DNA from: Cladosporium sp. IMV 00045
Lineage: Eukaryota; Ascomycota; Dothideomycetes; Cladosporiales; Cladosporiaceae
Assembly (NCBI GenBank): GCA_001931905.2
Contig: MSJI02000885.1
Coordinates: forward strand, 1 to 64,000
DNA length: 64,000 bases
Direction: 5' to 3'
In this document: positions 31,360 to 41,989 of the stretch, one piece after another
Layout: each line of letters starts with the position of its first letter
How positions within the stretch are numbered: position 1 is the first letter of the stretch
Notes under the pieces: generated by a model
The model's database searches: none
Seen by the model: the letters and a program-made list of their open reading frames with translations, nothing else
What the model was told of the DNA's origin: nothing
Position numbers and translations under genes: made by a program

Positions 31360-32612
31360 GTGTAAAGGATTGATTGTTAATTGGTTTCTGTACTGTGAAG
31401 GTTCAATTGAAATTGGAAGGTGTAGTGATCAGCGGAGAAGATAGCACAGGAACAGGTCAATGATAAATACGCAGCCATTGAGAATACTGACTCTGTGTAC
31501 AAAGACTGATCTTAGTTCCATACCGCATTGACACAGCTGTTCGGCATAGCCCCTCGTGATCTAGAGGCTTCACAGCCCCTTCGAATCCAGCTCTCGGCCA
31601 CCAACAAGATTGAGCTCGAACCAAGTCGTTCTATTGTGGTATCTGAGGGTGTGAGACTGGCGTAGAGCTGATAGATGGAGTCTAGACAGAGGACGACCGT
31701 CTCTCAATTGGTTCCATGGCAAAGAGTCAAGCTCACGTGTGCCGCCATTTGGTAAGTGAGAGCCATGTCTTCTCGGTCACGATCCTTGGCATCTCATGAT
31801 GACCTTGCAGTATGAAGCTGATTTCCATGGAACCAACAGATGGCGTGCATAGTTGCTCCTTCGTAATCCTGGGTGATAGCATATGTTTTGACCACATGAA
31901 GAGTCTAAACATTGCTGTAGCGAGTCATCTGGAAAACAAAGGTGAGGTCGCTGTCTTGGCCCTTGGCATTTCAGCCGCATGCTACCGCCACGATGTTTCT
32001 TGAGCTCAGATATAACCATGGTGTGATTGTAACCTGATTATGGTGTGACTATAGAAGGTATACTTAGCTGAGGTTGAACTTTGACTGTCTTTTGGTGCTG
32101 CACTGCCATCCAACGCTCGTATTGTTCTTATGCTCTCGGAGTTGACTTTCGACTTTGAAGTCGCAGGGTTGTCCAATATGATGCCTGCGTGGATCGTTAC
32201 ATACTCACGTGTAGATAGCTATACAGCTTGATGGAATGTTCAAAGCTCGAAAGCTTGAGCCTCGATCAAGCACAATGGACTGAGGCTTCGAACTTTATTT
32301 GATCTAGGCTCTATCACACATTTGAGCTGAAGCTCAACCCCAGCGTGCTTCTAACTTCAGTCTTAAAGAGGTTCGTGATAACTCACTGCAGGGCGGGGAA
32401 GCTGATATACCCAATGTGTGTCCACGTTGTGGCTGCCCCATCATGTGAATGCTAAACAGACACGGATATGACTTATTGCAAGATTAATAGAAGCATTATC
32501 TGTTGTTAATGACAAGGCGTTCGGAGTCATTGACTAGATAAATCATTGCAAGCACTCACATGTTTCCCGTCTGGGTCCTGAAACTCGTCCTCTTTACTAC
32601 CAACTCACTCCC
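31360..32612. other. Intergenic, divergent promoters
   Basis: About 1.25 kb between divergent genes. Short inverted words such as CTTGA...TCAAG and GAGCTGAAGCTC occur at 32240-32340. No gene is supported. Confidence 0.5.
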
Positions 32613-33587
32613 ATGACAATCAGAATGAAGAGATCCGGTCGAGGCATTCAAAGACACACACGCATTGTCATAGCAACATCTTGCACAGTCTTCTCTTTGA
32701 CATGTTTGTTCGTTGTCCTCTTGTCCGGACTCAGAACGCCGTATGGCAAGCTGAGTGGACACAGCTTCGCCGTGGTATGGACGACAGCTCCATATCAACG
32801 TTCGAATATCCTCTGACCGCTTGCAGGTCGACAGCTCCAGAGTCCAAGTGCACGCTTCCGGCCACACGTTTCGAGGCCTGCCTGATGCCAACGACCACTC
32901 AAGGCACAAGGAATTCTTCGCCTTCTACCTGTGGAACTACTGCAGCGGTAACATCGTCAACGGAACTCACTTTGTCGACTTCTGCTCCGAACCGCAGCAT
33001 TCGTTGTATGATCTCTTCAGATACTGGAAAGTCTGGGGCACTCATGTGCATGGAGACGGAGCGCAATTCCACTGGCTCGAGCAGGGGCCTAAGCTGTTAT
33101 ATGTCCCGTATTCCGTTGCCGGATGCCTGGCCTTTTTAACCAGCATCATGAGCTTGTCGTCTCTAGCGAACAATAAAGTCGGCCAGATAATGCTGATTTT
33201 GTCTTCGGTGAGACATGCCGCCGAATCATTTCGAGAGTGCCACGTGCTAATGACAGATCTCAGCTCACATTCATCGCCATCTTCACCACTGCGGTCACAG
33301 CCGAGGTCACATACAGCCAGCTCATCCACCGTGCAGACGAGGAGGGCGCGCGAATCACCGCAAAGAAGGTCGGCCAGCTGTTATACACCGCTAACTGGCT
33401 GGGGTCGGCATCTTCGCTGCTTGCACTGGCGCTGTGGTACAATTTGGCGAATAGCAACGCGCTTCGAAGAGCACCCACCATTGACACCATGAACTATCCT
33501 CGTGCGCACGTAAAGAGCGTAGAGAGCCCGCTTTCTGCTCGACCCTCTTCTTCGTCACCCGTACGGAGGCGGTTTTTGGGGAGTTGA
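32613..33587 (+). CDS. SUR7/PalI-family (claudin-like) membrane protein
   Basis: Four-span plasma-membrane protein of the SUR7/PalI family, 288 aa, assembled from exons 32613-32774, 32827-33207 and 33264-33587. Introns are 52 and 56 nt with GTATGG and GTGAGA donors; phases are all 0. Span 1 is IVIATSCTVFSLTCLFVVLL. The extracellular loop has the diagnostic claudin-like motif WNYCSG plus a later Cys in VDFCSEP. Spans 2-4 are LLYVPYSVAGCLAFLTS, the exon-joined IMLILSSLTFIAIFTTAV, and LYTANWLGSASSLLALALWY. The cytosolic tail is short and Ser/Arg-rich. Relatives mark eisosomes or MCC domains, or act in pH sensing (PalI/Rim9); the length and short tail fit the SUR7 side better. Assignment rests on topology and the W-C-G motif. 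Confidence 0.82.
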
Positions 33588-33901
33588 TCTTGAGGGAAGA
33601 GTTCCATCTCGGCTTTTATGGGTTTCGAAAGAATTCTGGGCAATCTGTATAGTACCCGTATCTCCAAATAAACACGCTCGTATGATTTTGATGATGCTTC
33701 TCTCGAAGATGTGATGATTGTCGTTTCTGTTAGCAGTTCAAGTAATTGGTCGCTGGATACAGTGATGTACCATTTGGGCCTAGCGCAAACGTTAAACCTA
33801 ACCGCAGCGGCCAGAACACAACCGCCAAAGCAGAACCTATTCTCTTGTGCACTCGCAAGAGAGGTAACTCCAAAAAACCTCACATCCAACGGCAATACAT
33901 C
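33588..33901. other. Intergenic
   Basis: Spacer between same-strand genes. The open frame of the next gene extends upstream to 33746 without an ATG in good context. Nothing else is seen. Confidence 0.45.
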
Positions 33902-34273
33902 ATGGTATGGCCCTTCACCCCCTGGAGCGTGCCGAAAAAGACACGGCCGGACGACCCAATGGTGGCAGCCAACGACCCCACCCTCCGCGCCTACTTTGAG
34001 AGCCTGCTCGACTACACCGAGCCGCCCGAGGTCTTCAAAGCGAGCGACGTCGCGACCAAGCTCTCCGACGCCGAGCTCGCGAATCTCGGCTACGGAATGT
34101 GGCAGGAAGCCTTGCCGGCGATCAAAGCGCTGGCGTGGGAGTCGCGCGCCATGGGCGACTGTCTGATCTTCTACCCGAATGGCAAGGAGGTGCCGGAGAG
34201 TGTTAGCTGGATGGAGGTTGGGCCTATTCGGATGAGAAGGAAGGCGAAGGTTTATACGGATGATTGGGATTGA
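33902..34273 (+). CDS. Small protein of unknown function
   Basis: A 123-aa open frame beginning MVWPFTPWSVPKKTRPDDP in good ATGG context. The remainder has a helical pattern (TLRAYFESLLDYTEPPEVF, DVATKLSDAELANLGYGMW, LPAIKALAWESRAMG) and ends in a short basic segment (MRRKAKVYTDDWD). No signal peptide or membrane span. I do not recognise the family. The codons look like those of nearby genes (C/G-ending), which supports it being real. An upstream in-frame extension to 33746 is open but starts with a non-ATG codon. Confidence 0.55.
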   Translation: MVWPFTPWSVPKKTRPDDPMVAANDPTLRAYFESLLDYTEPPEVFKASDVATKLSDAELANLGYGMWQEALPAIKALAWESRAMGDCLIFYPNGKEVPESVSWMEVGPIRMRRKAKVYTDDWD

Positions 34274-34576
34274 GGGATTTGACTTGAAGCTGGGTTTGGA
34301 GATGATCAGGATCTGGGATCTGGAATTGTTTTATTTTGGGTATCTGGGTTTGACGGCTTGGATTTTCGAAAAAGGATGTCTGTCTGCAGCGGGCACTTGC
34401 GCATGTGGGAGAAGCATAAATGCAGAAAGCATGGGAGCAGAAGCGAAGAACCCGAAGGATATCTCTGAAGGGTCAGATGCTTCAAGCCGACACTCAGTGG
34501 ACGACCATAAAGGCGAGAGGATGCGCAATGGCCGCGCCGATCTGCCTACTCCGATGGAGGAAAGAAGCCCGCCACG
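34274..34576. other. Intergenic, convergent
   Basis: About 300 bp between the small-protein stop and the RecQ stop. No supported feature. Confidence 0.45.
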
Positions 34577-36863
34577 CTATTCTTCCTCACATACTTTTGT
34601 GAAGGCTTTGAATAAGGACTGCAAACAGTGTCAGCTTTCTTCCATCAGCAACTGAGCAAGTAACGCCACCGTCCGTCCCACCTACCATGAAATTGCAATC
34701 CTCCATCGAACCAAAGACAGGGCTTCTGGTCAGCTTCGCTTGCGTCGCACGCGGACTGCTGATACCAAATGCGATTCGAGCGAGGTATCTTGCATCGTCC
34801 CTATCGGAAACGGCTTCGAGCACTTTATGAAAAGCTTTCGAATCCCACGGAACCTGCGGTGGCTTTTTGAGCTCCACAGGCCGGTGCGTTTCGCACCAAG
34901 TACAGTGACCGCATTCCAGGGCTTTTCCGGGCAGATCGTCGCCGAAGTGGTTGGCCAAGGAACGCGCGAAGCACTGCTGGGCAACGACCAGGTCGGTGAC
35001 TTGGTCCATCCGTTGAAGGTCTTGCTGTTCTCGGAGCTCGAGCTCTTTATACACCTGGTCCGCGAGGATGCGGCGGTCGTTCACGGTCGAAGGGAGATCT
35101 TTGAGCACGAGGTAGATTTGATGCACGTTCTTGGTCTCGAGATGGATGAAACCGCGTTCGTTCCAGTCGTTCAATTTGCTGATGACCTGTTCTCGAGTGA
35201 CATCGTGCAGCTGGGAAGCTTTGTCCACGTCGATGTATGTCCAGGTCTTGGCCTTGTTCGACAGCTTACGAACAGCGTTGGCCGCGGGAGAGTTGTCTGT
35301 TGGCAGTGATAGCTCTTTGTATTGGTATGTAATGTACTTCGGCGTCGTTTCTCGCACAAGGCCAAATCGTAGCTCGAGCTGCGCGAAGATGTTTTTGACC
35401 ACCGTCGTCTGGATTGGCCATGTTAGTAATGGGGCCTTTCTGACATATTGGGCGAAAGAACTCACCTTGATGTCCCATTCCTTGCTGACCTGGAAGAGAC
35501 TCAGCTCGATATGCTTTCCCTTTCCTTCACCGGAGACCATAGTAGACAAGACATTTTGAATCATTCCGCGAACGCTCTGTCTCGATGGAAGGTCTCCTCG
35601 AGTGAAGCTCTCTCGCAAGTGAAAATCCTCAGCACAAAGAAACAGCATGCACTGGCTCTGTTTGCCATCGCGACCCGCACGCCCAATCTCCTGCGAATAC
35701 CCTTCCAGACTGCGAGGGATGTCGTAGTGGATCACGTTGCGGATGTCTGCCTTGTCGATGCCCATGCCAAAGGCGATCGTTGCGCAGATGACCATGTTCT
35801 TCGAAGACATGAATTCGTCTTGACAGGACGCTTTGTCGTCTGCGGACATTCCTGCGTGGAAGTGACGAGCTCTCACGCCGCCTTTCTTCAGCCGATCTGA
35901 GAGTTGCTCCGCGTGTTTTTGTAAGGTTACATAGACGATCGTCGGACCAGGGTGTTGTTTGAGGAATTGTAGCAGCTCAGGATATGACTCTTCTTTCGTG
36001 AGGAATGACCGCGCTTGCAACCTAAGGTTCTCGCGGTAAGTGGGCGTTTTGAAAACACCCTCTTTCGGTGGGATATCGAATGCTTTGCAGATGTCTTCTG
36101 TGACTTTCGGCGTCGCCGTAGCCGTCAAACAAATCACCCGCTCCGCCTGAATCTCTTTCGCAAACCTTGCGACTTTCAAATAATCCGGTCGAAAAGCATG
36201 TCCCCACTCGGAAATGCAGTGAGCTTCATCGACCGCGAGCAGACGCACACCGCCCTTGACGCTCGCCATCGAAGCGACGAAACCCTCGTTGTTGAGCCGC
36301 TCTGGGGCACAGTAGAGAATGTCAAGGTTGCCCTCGCGCATGACTTGCACAGTCGACAGGTATTCTTCTTTCGACTTGCTCGAATCCATAGCTTCCGCTC
36401 GTACGCCCAAACGCTTGAGCGCATCGACCTGGTCCTTCATGAGAGAGATGAGTGGCGAGACGACGAGAGTGATGCCGCCTTCGGCATAGCCTTGGCGGAC
36501 GCCATTGACTCTGTCGAGGTGTTTGATTGCAACGCCTGGGACCTGGTAGCAAAGCGATTTGCCACCACCGGTGGGAAATACGACCACCGCGCTATCGCCG
36601 TTCAATACTCTGCTAATTGCGAGGGCCTGCTTTAGCCGGAAAGCGGGTAGCTTGAAGTGAGTGTTGAGCACGTTGGTCGCGACGTCCAGTCCTGTGTCTG
36701 TGGTCTTTGGCAATTTGCTAGGTGGCTCGTTTGCTGCCCTCGACTCGGCTCGTGCGTGTTTGCGATCGTTTGGTTTCCCGTGTTCGGCGACATCAGCGAG
36801 CGCTTGGAGTTCGAGCTCATCAGATGATGATAGACCGTAGTCAAAGTCAATATCCGTGGCCAT
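34577..36863 (-). CDS. RecQ-family ATP-dependent DNA helicase
   Basis: 3'-5' DNA helicase, 720 aa from exons 35466-36863, 34686-35408 and 34577-34618. The first intron (57 nt, TACTAAC branch) is stop-free and a multiple of three, so an unspliced reading looks continuous. The second intron (67 nt) leads to a 14-codon exon that restores the usual RecQ ending (SLFKAFTKVCEEE). Motifs: FPTGGGKSLCYQ (Walker A, 97-103), VDEAHCISEWGHAFRPDY (Walker B and aromatic loop), FGMGIDKADIRNVIHYDIP and QEIGRAGRDG (motifs V/VI). A RecQ zinc-binding segment follows (CFARSLANHFGD...CGHCTWC). No HRDC domain, so it is not the Sgs1/BLM-type protein; it resembles the short bacterial-like RecQs of filamentous fungi. 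Role in replication repair is inferred. Confidence 0.9.
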
Positions 36864-37353
36864 CCTATGTGCTCAAGGTGTGAGCGCCCTTGTCGGCCTT
36901 TCAAACACTGATTCTCGTGAGCGCTGGTGGCGAAATGATAATGCGGATGATACGACGTTTGGATGAAGTCGAAAGTTGACGAAGTTCACCAAATGTGGCG
37001 GGGCTGGAAACGCGCTTGCTTGTGTGACGCGACAAACTTCACTTCACTTAACTTTCTACACACGAACAGCTCATCCAACAAAAATCTCGGCGATCAACAA
37101 GATTCCATAGCAGACATATAGAGCACATTGGACCCCCCAACGTTGGCTGCCATCACGTCTGGACGCGTTTAGGAGTCGCTAAAGGAACCACAACACACGC
37201 ATCACTGATTGATTCATCTCTGTTGAAAGGAAATGTGAATTACATGGATACAGAAACCGTGGTGCTAATCGCTACCTTACAAGAGACATTGCCACCCTCC
37301 AAAACGCCATGACACCCAAACGCCACCCCTTGCTGAAAAACAACGCAATTCCC
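36864..37353. other. Intergenic: RecQ upstream and peroxidase downstream
   Basis: Both genes are on the minus strand. The RecQ 5' flank includes AAGTTCACTTCACTTAAC. No gene is supported. Confidence 0.5.
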
Positions 37354-38391
37354 CTACTTACTCTCACTATACGCCCGATCAGCAATAGGAGCAGATCTGA
37401 TCATCTTGCTCGAAGTACCAGCAGGAAGGAAATTCGTGCAATCGGCGAATTTGCCCTGCGCGGAAGAAGGGACGCCCAAAAGGCTCATCTTCAACATGGC
37501 CTTGGCGAAAGCAGACTGCCACTTGCCGTTCTGGCCGACGAAGCCCTGGAATTGCTTGCCGACGGTGGTTGTCTTGTTGGCCAGGTTGATGTCTGAGTCG
37601 AAGCGGAAGACGTCTTTTGGTGGGTTGTACGTCTCAGCGTAGTAGTTGATGTCCCATTTGCCGGGGGTTGAGTCCTGCGCGCCGCCGACTGGGATGCCGT
37701 TGGCGGCTTGCTTGAAGGCTGTTGAGGTGGAGTGGGCGCCGATCAAGGCGGCCAGTTCGGCGGCGTTGAAACCCTTGTCGACGAACAGCTGCAGCAGGCT
37801 GTCGTGGTCAGAACCGGGGCCGAAGCCGGGCGGCATGACGTTCTCCGGCGAGGCCGCGGAGGAGTCGGTGCGGCCGACGAAGGTTTTCACTTTGGGGCCA
37901 CCAGGGCAGGTGACGATTGCGACGTTGGAAGCGAATTGGATCAGGTCGGCAGCTCCAACGCCGTTGCCAAACTGAGTTCGATAGCTGCTGAGCTTTCCCT
38001 GGATGAACTTGAAGTAGTCTTCAAGACCGCCATTCTCGCCGCGGCCCATCTCGCCGGCGTTGAGAAGAAGAGATCCGTCGGCACCGCCACCAGCGGGTGC
38101 GGTAAAGGGAAGCTTGGTAGAGAAGGTGCCAGCATCGTGGAAGGCGAAGCGGATAGCGGCCCTGGCGTTGGCATTGCATTGGCCGCCGGTCAGGAATGCT
38201 GAGTTGAGGTCTGTCGAGATTTTCTGCCAAAACGCCGGGCATGCATTTCCGCCTGAGCTACCAGAACCACTATCGTCGCTACCGCCTTTCCGCTTGAAGA
38301 GAGATGAAATATCAAGCGAGTCTGGAAGTGAGAAGGCAGAGGCCGAAGCTACACCCGAAGATACAAGAAGGATGAGGTTCGAGAGCAGCAT
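37354..38391 (-). CDS. Secreted class II heme peroxidase
   Basis: Extracellular heme peroxidase of the fungal class II (ligninase-like) superfamily, 345 aa, no intron. Signal peptide 1-19 is followed by a short propeptide ending at a Kex2-type KR (33-34) and a Ser/Gly-rich linker. Distal heme residues are Arg81 and His85 in AAIRFAFHDAGTFS. GGGADGSLLL carries the distal calcium ligands. The proximal His220 lies in ALIGAHSTSTAF. The trace CPGGPKVKTFVGRTDSS also fits the family. No manganese-binding acidic triad or surface Trp can be claimed from the sequence alone, so the substrate (phenolics, Mn or dye) is open. It requires hydrogen peroxide. The secreted hydroxyacid enzyme about 17 kb away on the same contig is a conceivable source. 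Confidence 0.9.
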   Translation of the reverse strand: MLLSNLILLVSSGVASASAFSLPDSLDISSLFKRKGGSDDSGSGSSGGNACPAFWQKISTDLNSAFLTGGQCNANARAAIRFAFHDAGTFSTKLPFTAPAGGGADGSLLLNAGEMGRGENGGLEDYFKFIQGKLSSYRTQFGNGVGAADLIQFASNVAIVTCPGGPKVKTFVGRTDSSAASPENVMPPGFGPGSDHDSLLQLFVDKGFNAAELAALIGAHSTSTAFKQAANGIPVGGAQDSTPGKWDINYYAETYNPPKDVFRFDSDINLANKTTTVGKQFQGFVGQNGKWQSAFAKAMLKMSLLGVPSSAQGKFADCTNFLPAGTSSKMIRSAPIADRAYSESK

Positions 38392-40778
38392 GATGTCTGC
38401 TGATGTGTTGAAGAGGGACTAGTATGCAACGATAGAGTTGATTGACGTTTGGGGACAAGATGGTATGAGATCGTCAAGGCAAATGGATTGCTGTGATCTG
38501 TGAAGTACGAGTGAATCGCTGTGATGGTTGCCATTTTATCTGTGCGAGATAGAGGATACTTATATCCTTTGTTGAACCAACCTGGTTACTGGCGCATTCA
38601 GACCATAGTCCAGTGTCGTCGAACGAACGACATGGTCCAAAGCGCTCTGGACGCATGCCTCGGAGTAAGATGGCTTGCATGAGGATACCTTAGTCTTCCC
38701 CCCACGAAGCATGTGCCACGAGGTGCGGAGATAAGCCACTTCGTGTGGGATACTTTGAAAACAAGCCATAGCCAAGGTCGATCAGGGACTCGAACAGACG
38801 CGAGCAACGGCACCAGGGCTGAGCTTGTTTCTCGTTGGCCCGGATTCTACGGGTGTGTATCCTGGACAATGATAGATTCCATGGATGAGATTCAGCACGC
38901 CGCCTGCGAGGTCGGGTTGACTATTCGTATTTGTACTCCATCGGGATGCAGATGAATAGGTGGCAGCAACTGTGAGGCTTGTGTAACCTTGAGGCTTGTC
39001 AATGCTTCCTGAGGCTAGCCAAGTACTGGGCGATCGAGTATACCTTGCATGGAATGCGAAATCGAACATGCGGACAACCTGTCATCTCGTCACAACCGAC
39101 AGACAGATGCATCAGCACACTTGTGTGGCTCATGGTTGGACGGTCTGGCCCTCTGTTAGCCGTTCGGCCGCAAAACCCTAAGGCCCAGGACCAAGGAAGG
39201 TTCGCAACAACGCCACAAGACTTGCTTGGTCAGTTTGCGATAGCAGACATGCCAGAGCCAAGTTGATATAGGCTCATAAGAGTTTCTCGGGTTCGCTTGG
39301 CCCACGCCAGAGCTGAGTCCAGATATTTGCCCGCTTGTTTTGTCAACAAGGTTCCGCCACAGAGATCTAGAGATTCCTAGTCGGGACTGTCAATTCTCTT
39401 GCGCCATCCGCACCATTGGATCGATACAATACATTGTGCTATTGTTAGTGCAAATCAGAAGACCCCGATGGTTGCCTTAAACGTGACGTGCCTAGCGTCA
39501 GCTGTCACACCATTGAGAACAATCGGCCTCTTTGGATATTTGCGCGGTTCACTGGGATTGAGAAGGCATAGAGTATTTCTTCCCGCCAATTGCCGGAGTG
39601 ACCAAATGCCAATTCGCAGAAGTAATAATCCATCATTGAGGTGATTCTTGCGCAAGGAACAGGACGCTGTCGGGAGGATGAAGTTGGAAGTGAGGGCTCG
39701 GCTTCTCTTTTGCCCCACAAGGCGTTCCTTGCAGCAAATCAGCAGATCGATCTTGGTCTGTGTCGGGGCTAGATCTTCGTATCCGTTCCCTAAACTTTGT
39801 CCGGAGACAATGGCTGTTCGCCCAGTATTCTTATATGTCCAAGGGACATGCTTTCTAGAAGACTGGTCATAGTCCTATTAATAAGCTCTCACGGTCTTAC
39901 TCCTGCCGCCAACACGATTGACCTCAATCGCTTGAACCAAGGACCAATTGAGATGCCACTTGACAAATGCCTGTGCCTGGTAGGGCTTGCACGTTTCCGA
40001 GGAGTAAACCAGGCCAAACGGAAAGCATATCTCTTCGAGACTCTCACGTGGTGAACACGTTCTAGCTGCTGTCTTCAAGGCACGTTCGGCGGCCCCGTCG
40101 AGAAGACATTCTTGTGATGGTTTATTAAATCTTGGCTCGACCGTGGCGAAAGCCTTGAGGTGCTTGAATGATCGAATGACATGGAGGAAGAAGGCTTGTC
40201 AGAGGGCGAAACCTGGTAGTCCCACCAAGGCTGCTTTGAAGCTCGTCTGAGAGGCAAGGAAAGGCGATTGGAATCTGAGCATCTACAGAAGAGGTGCGGA
40301 GTAATGCCCAGGGGTGATACGGTCGACCAAGCGTCCTGCTCAGTTGAGCGTGAGTACTTTGATGGGACTTGACCTAGTCTTTAGCCGTTGCACTGGCCTT
40401 AGAATTTGGTCACACGTCGAGGGGTTGACCTGCCCACGAATGAAATGGACTTGGGCGCGATCATCGATATGCTACAGAAAAGAAATGCAACTGTAGTACG
40501 CATGCTCGTCTGTCAAAATCATGATGCGGGCAATTTTCATGTCTAAGGTGCCAAACAAAGACTGTCTATATGTACATGTAGCCAATGGGCAAGCGGGCTT
40601 TCGTTCACAAACACAAGTTGCGTCATATTGCTCTCTCCATCCTCGACTCGAACTTTACCATGTCAGCCCACCATCATACCTACATAATCCCCAATGCATA
40701 CAAGCCTCACAACATCAAGCCTCATCGACACGCAGTCGTGACCCTCCCACCAAGACGACCCATGGTCTTTGATTCCAC
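38392..40778. other. Long intergenic region
   Basis: About 2.4 kb without a supported gene; the longest open frames are under 100 codons and mutually overlapping. No terminal repeats or transposase-like frames are seen. Base composition is lower in GC than in flanking genes. Confidence 0.5.
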
Positions 40779-41791
40779 ATGATGCGCCCTGGGCTGATGC
40801 GCACGCTCTTGCCATCACGCCTCCTCCGCACCACCCACAATGGCAGCAGCCGACCTGTAGCTCAAGCCGCCGCGGCTGCGGATTGCAGCAATCCACCGGC
40901 CTGTCTGCGCAACTGTCGCTGCTTCGCCCGCGTTCAGGACGTGGACCAAATCAATCGCGAGGTTTGGTTCAATAGCAGTTCACCGAGAGGCGTGCCGGAG
41001 CTGGGCAGCGGAGGCGACCAGAAGCCGCCGGACGAGCGAACCATCCAGCTCGGAAAGAGTAGGTTGGATCTGTATACAGCAGTAAGACTTCTACTAATCA
41101 TCATGCAGCGGTCAGGACACTACACGAGCGACTCCCCACTCTCCTCCAAACACCGCTGCCATCGGAAACGCTCTCCCCGCGCATCAGCCTGCACCTCTTC
41201 CCATCAACGCACCCTCACCTCCCCACCGTCTCCGGCAGAATAGCCTACATCGCCGCCCTATGGACGGCACCCGTGGCGTGGGGCCGCATGCCGCTCGTCG
41301 GCAACGTCAAACTCACCATCTTGTCGGAGCGCATGGTGCGCAACGGCGGCACGAGCGTCTCGCACGAGAACCGGGAAGAGAAGCTCATCGTGAAATGGAA
41401 AACGTGCGGGAAAACCGAACACCGTGACGGCACAGGCGGGATCTACCGGGGCGTCGGGATCCGCGCGAAAGACCCCATGGAGAAAATCAAAAATTTCATC
41501 TCCGGGACGAAGGAAAGCGAGGAGAGATTTGAGGAAGACGAGGGCGAGGAGTTCTGCGGAATTTTCATCTTCGAGTTCGATGAGCAGGGTCGCATCGCGA
41601 AGCATACCATCGAGCACACGGAGCAGGGCGGGAATTGGGATAAGATGACGAGGGTGGTGAGCGTCACGGATTGGCTGATTGGGACTTTCAACGGGAAGAG
41701 GAATCAGGAGCTGCCGGCGCTGGCGTGGTGTGAGGAGAGGCCGAGCGGTTCGAGGATCAGGATTGTGGATCGCTCGAGGAGGATCTGCTAG
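40779..41791 (+). CDS. Conserved-looking protein with mitochondrial-type presequence (function unknown)
   Basis: A 320-aa protein from exons 40779-41058 and 41109-41791, joined by a 50-nt intron (GTAGGT, CTACTAAT branch, GCAG). The N-terminus (MMRPGLMRTLLPSRLLRT) is rich in Arg, Leu and Ser without acidic residues, as mitochondrial targeting signals are. The joined region reads LGKTVRTLHERLPTLLQTPL. The core contains SPRISLHLFPSTHPHLPTV, AALWTAPVAWGRMPL, MVRNGGTSVSHENREEKLIV and ends with an NTF2-like alternation (CGIFIFEFDEQGRIAKHTIE). No signal for catalysis is seen. A regular beta pattern suggests an NTF2-like or similar fold, which is a guess. The several in-frame ATGs (40779, 40782, 40797) leave the exact start open. 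Confidence 0.72.
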
Positions 41792-41989
41792 ATGTACAAT
41801 GCATATACCCAAGAGGCGATGGAGTCTTGTTATCACGGCCGGCTGTGGATGAGAGTTTGGGAGTGTATTTTGTTTCATTGGTTTGTATATAACTCCACTC
41901 GATGGCTGTACGATTACGCTATAATAACTCTATACTCACGGGATTTCACACACGACACTATCTCACTGACACATCACATTAATTCACCT

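Noticed and set aside
38392..40778. Possible degenerate transposon in the long intergenic region
   Set aside because: No terminal repeats, target-site duplication or transposase-like frames could be found.
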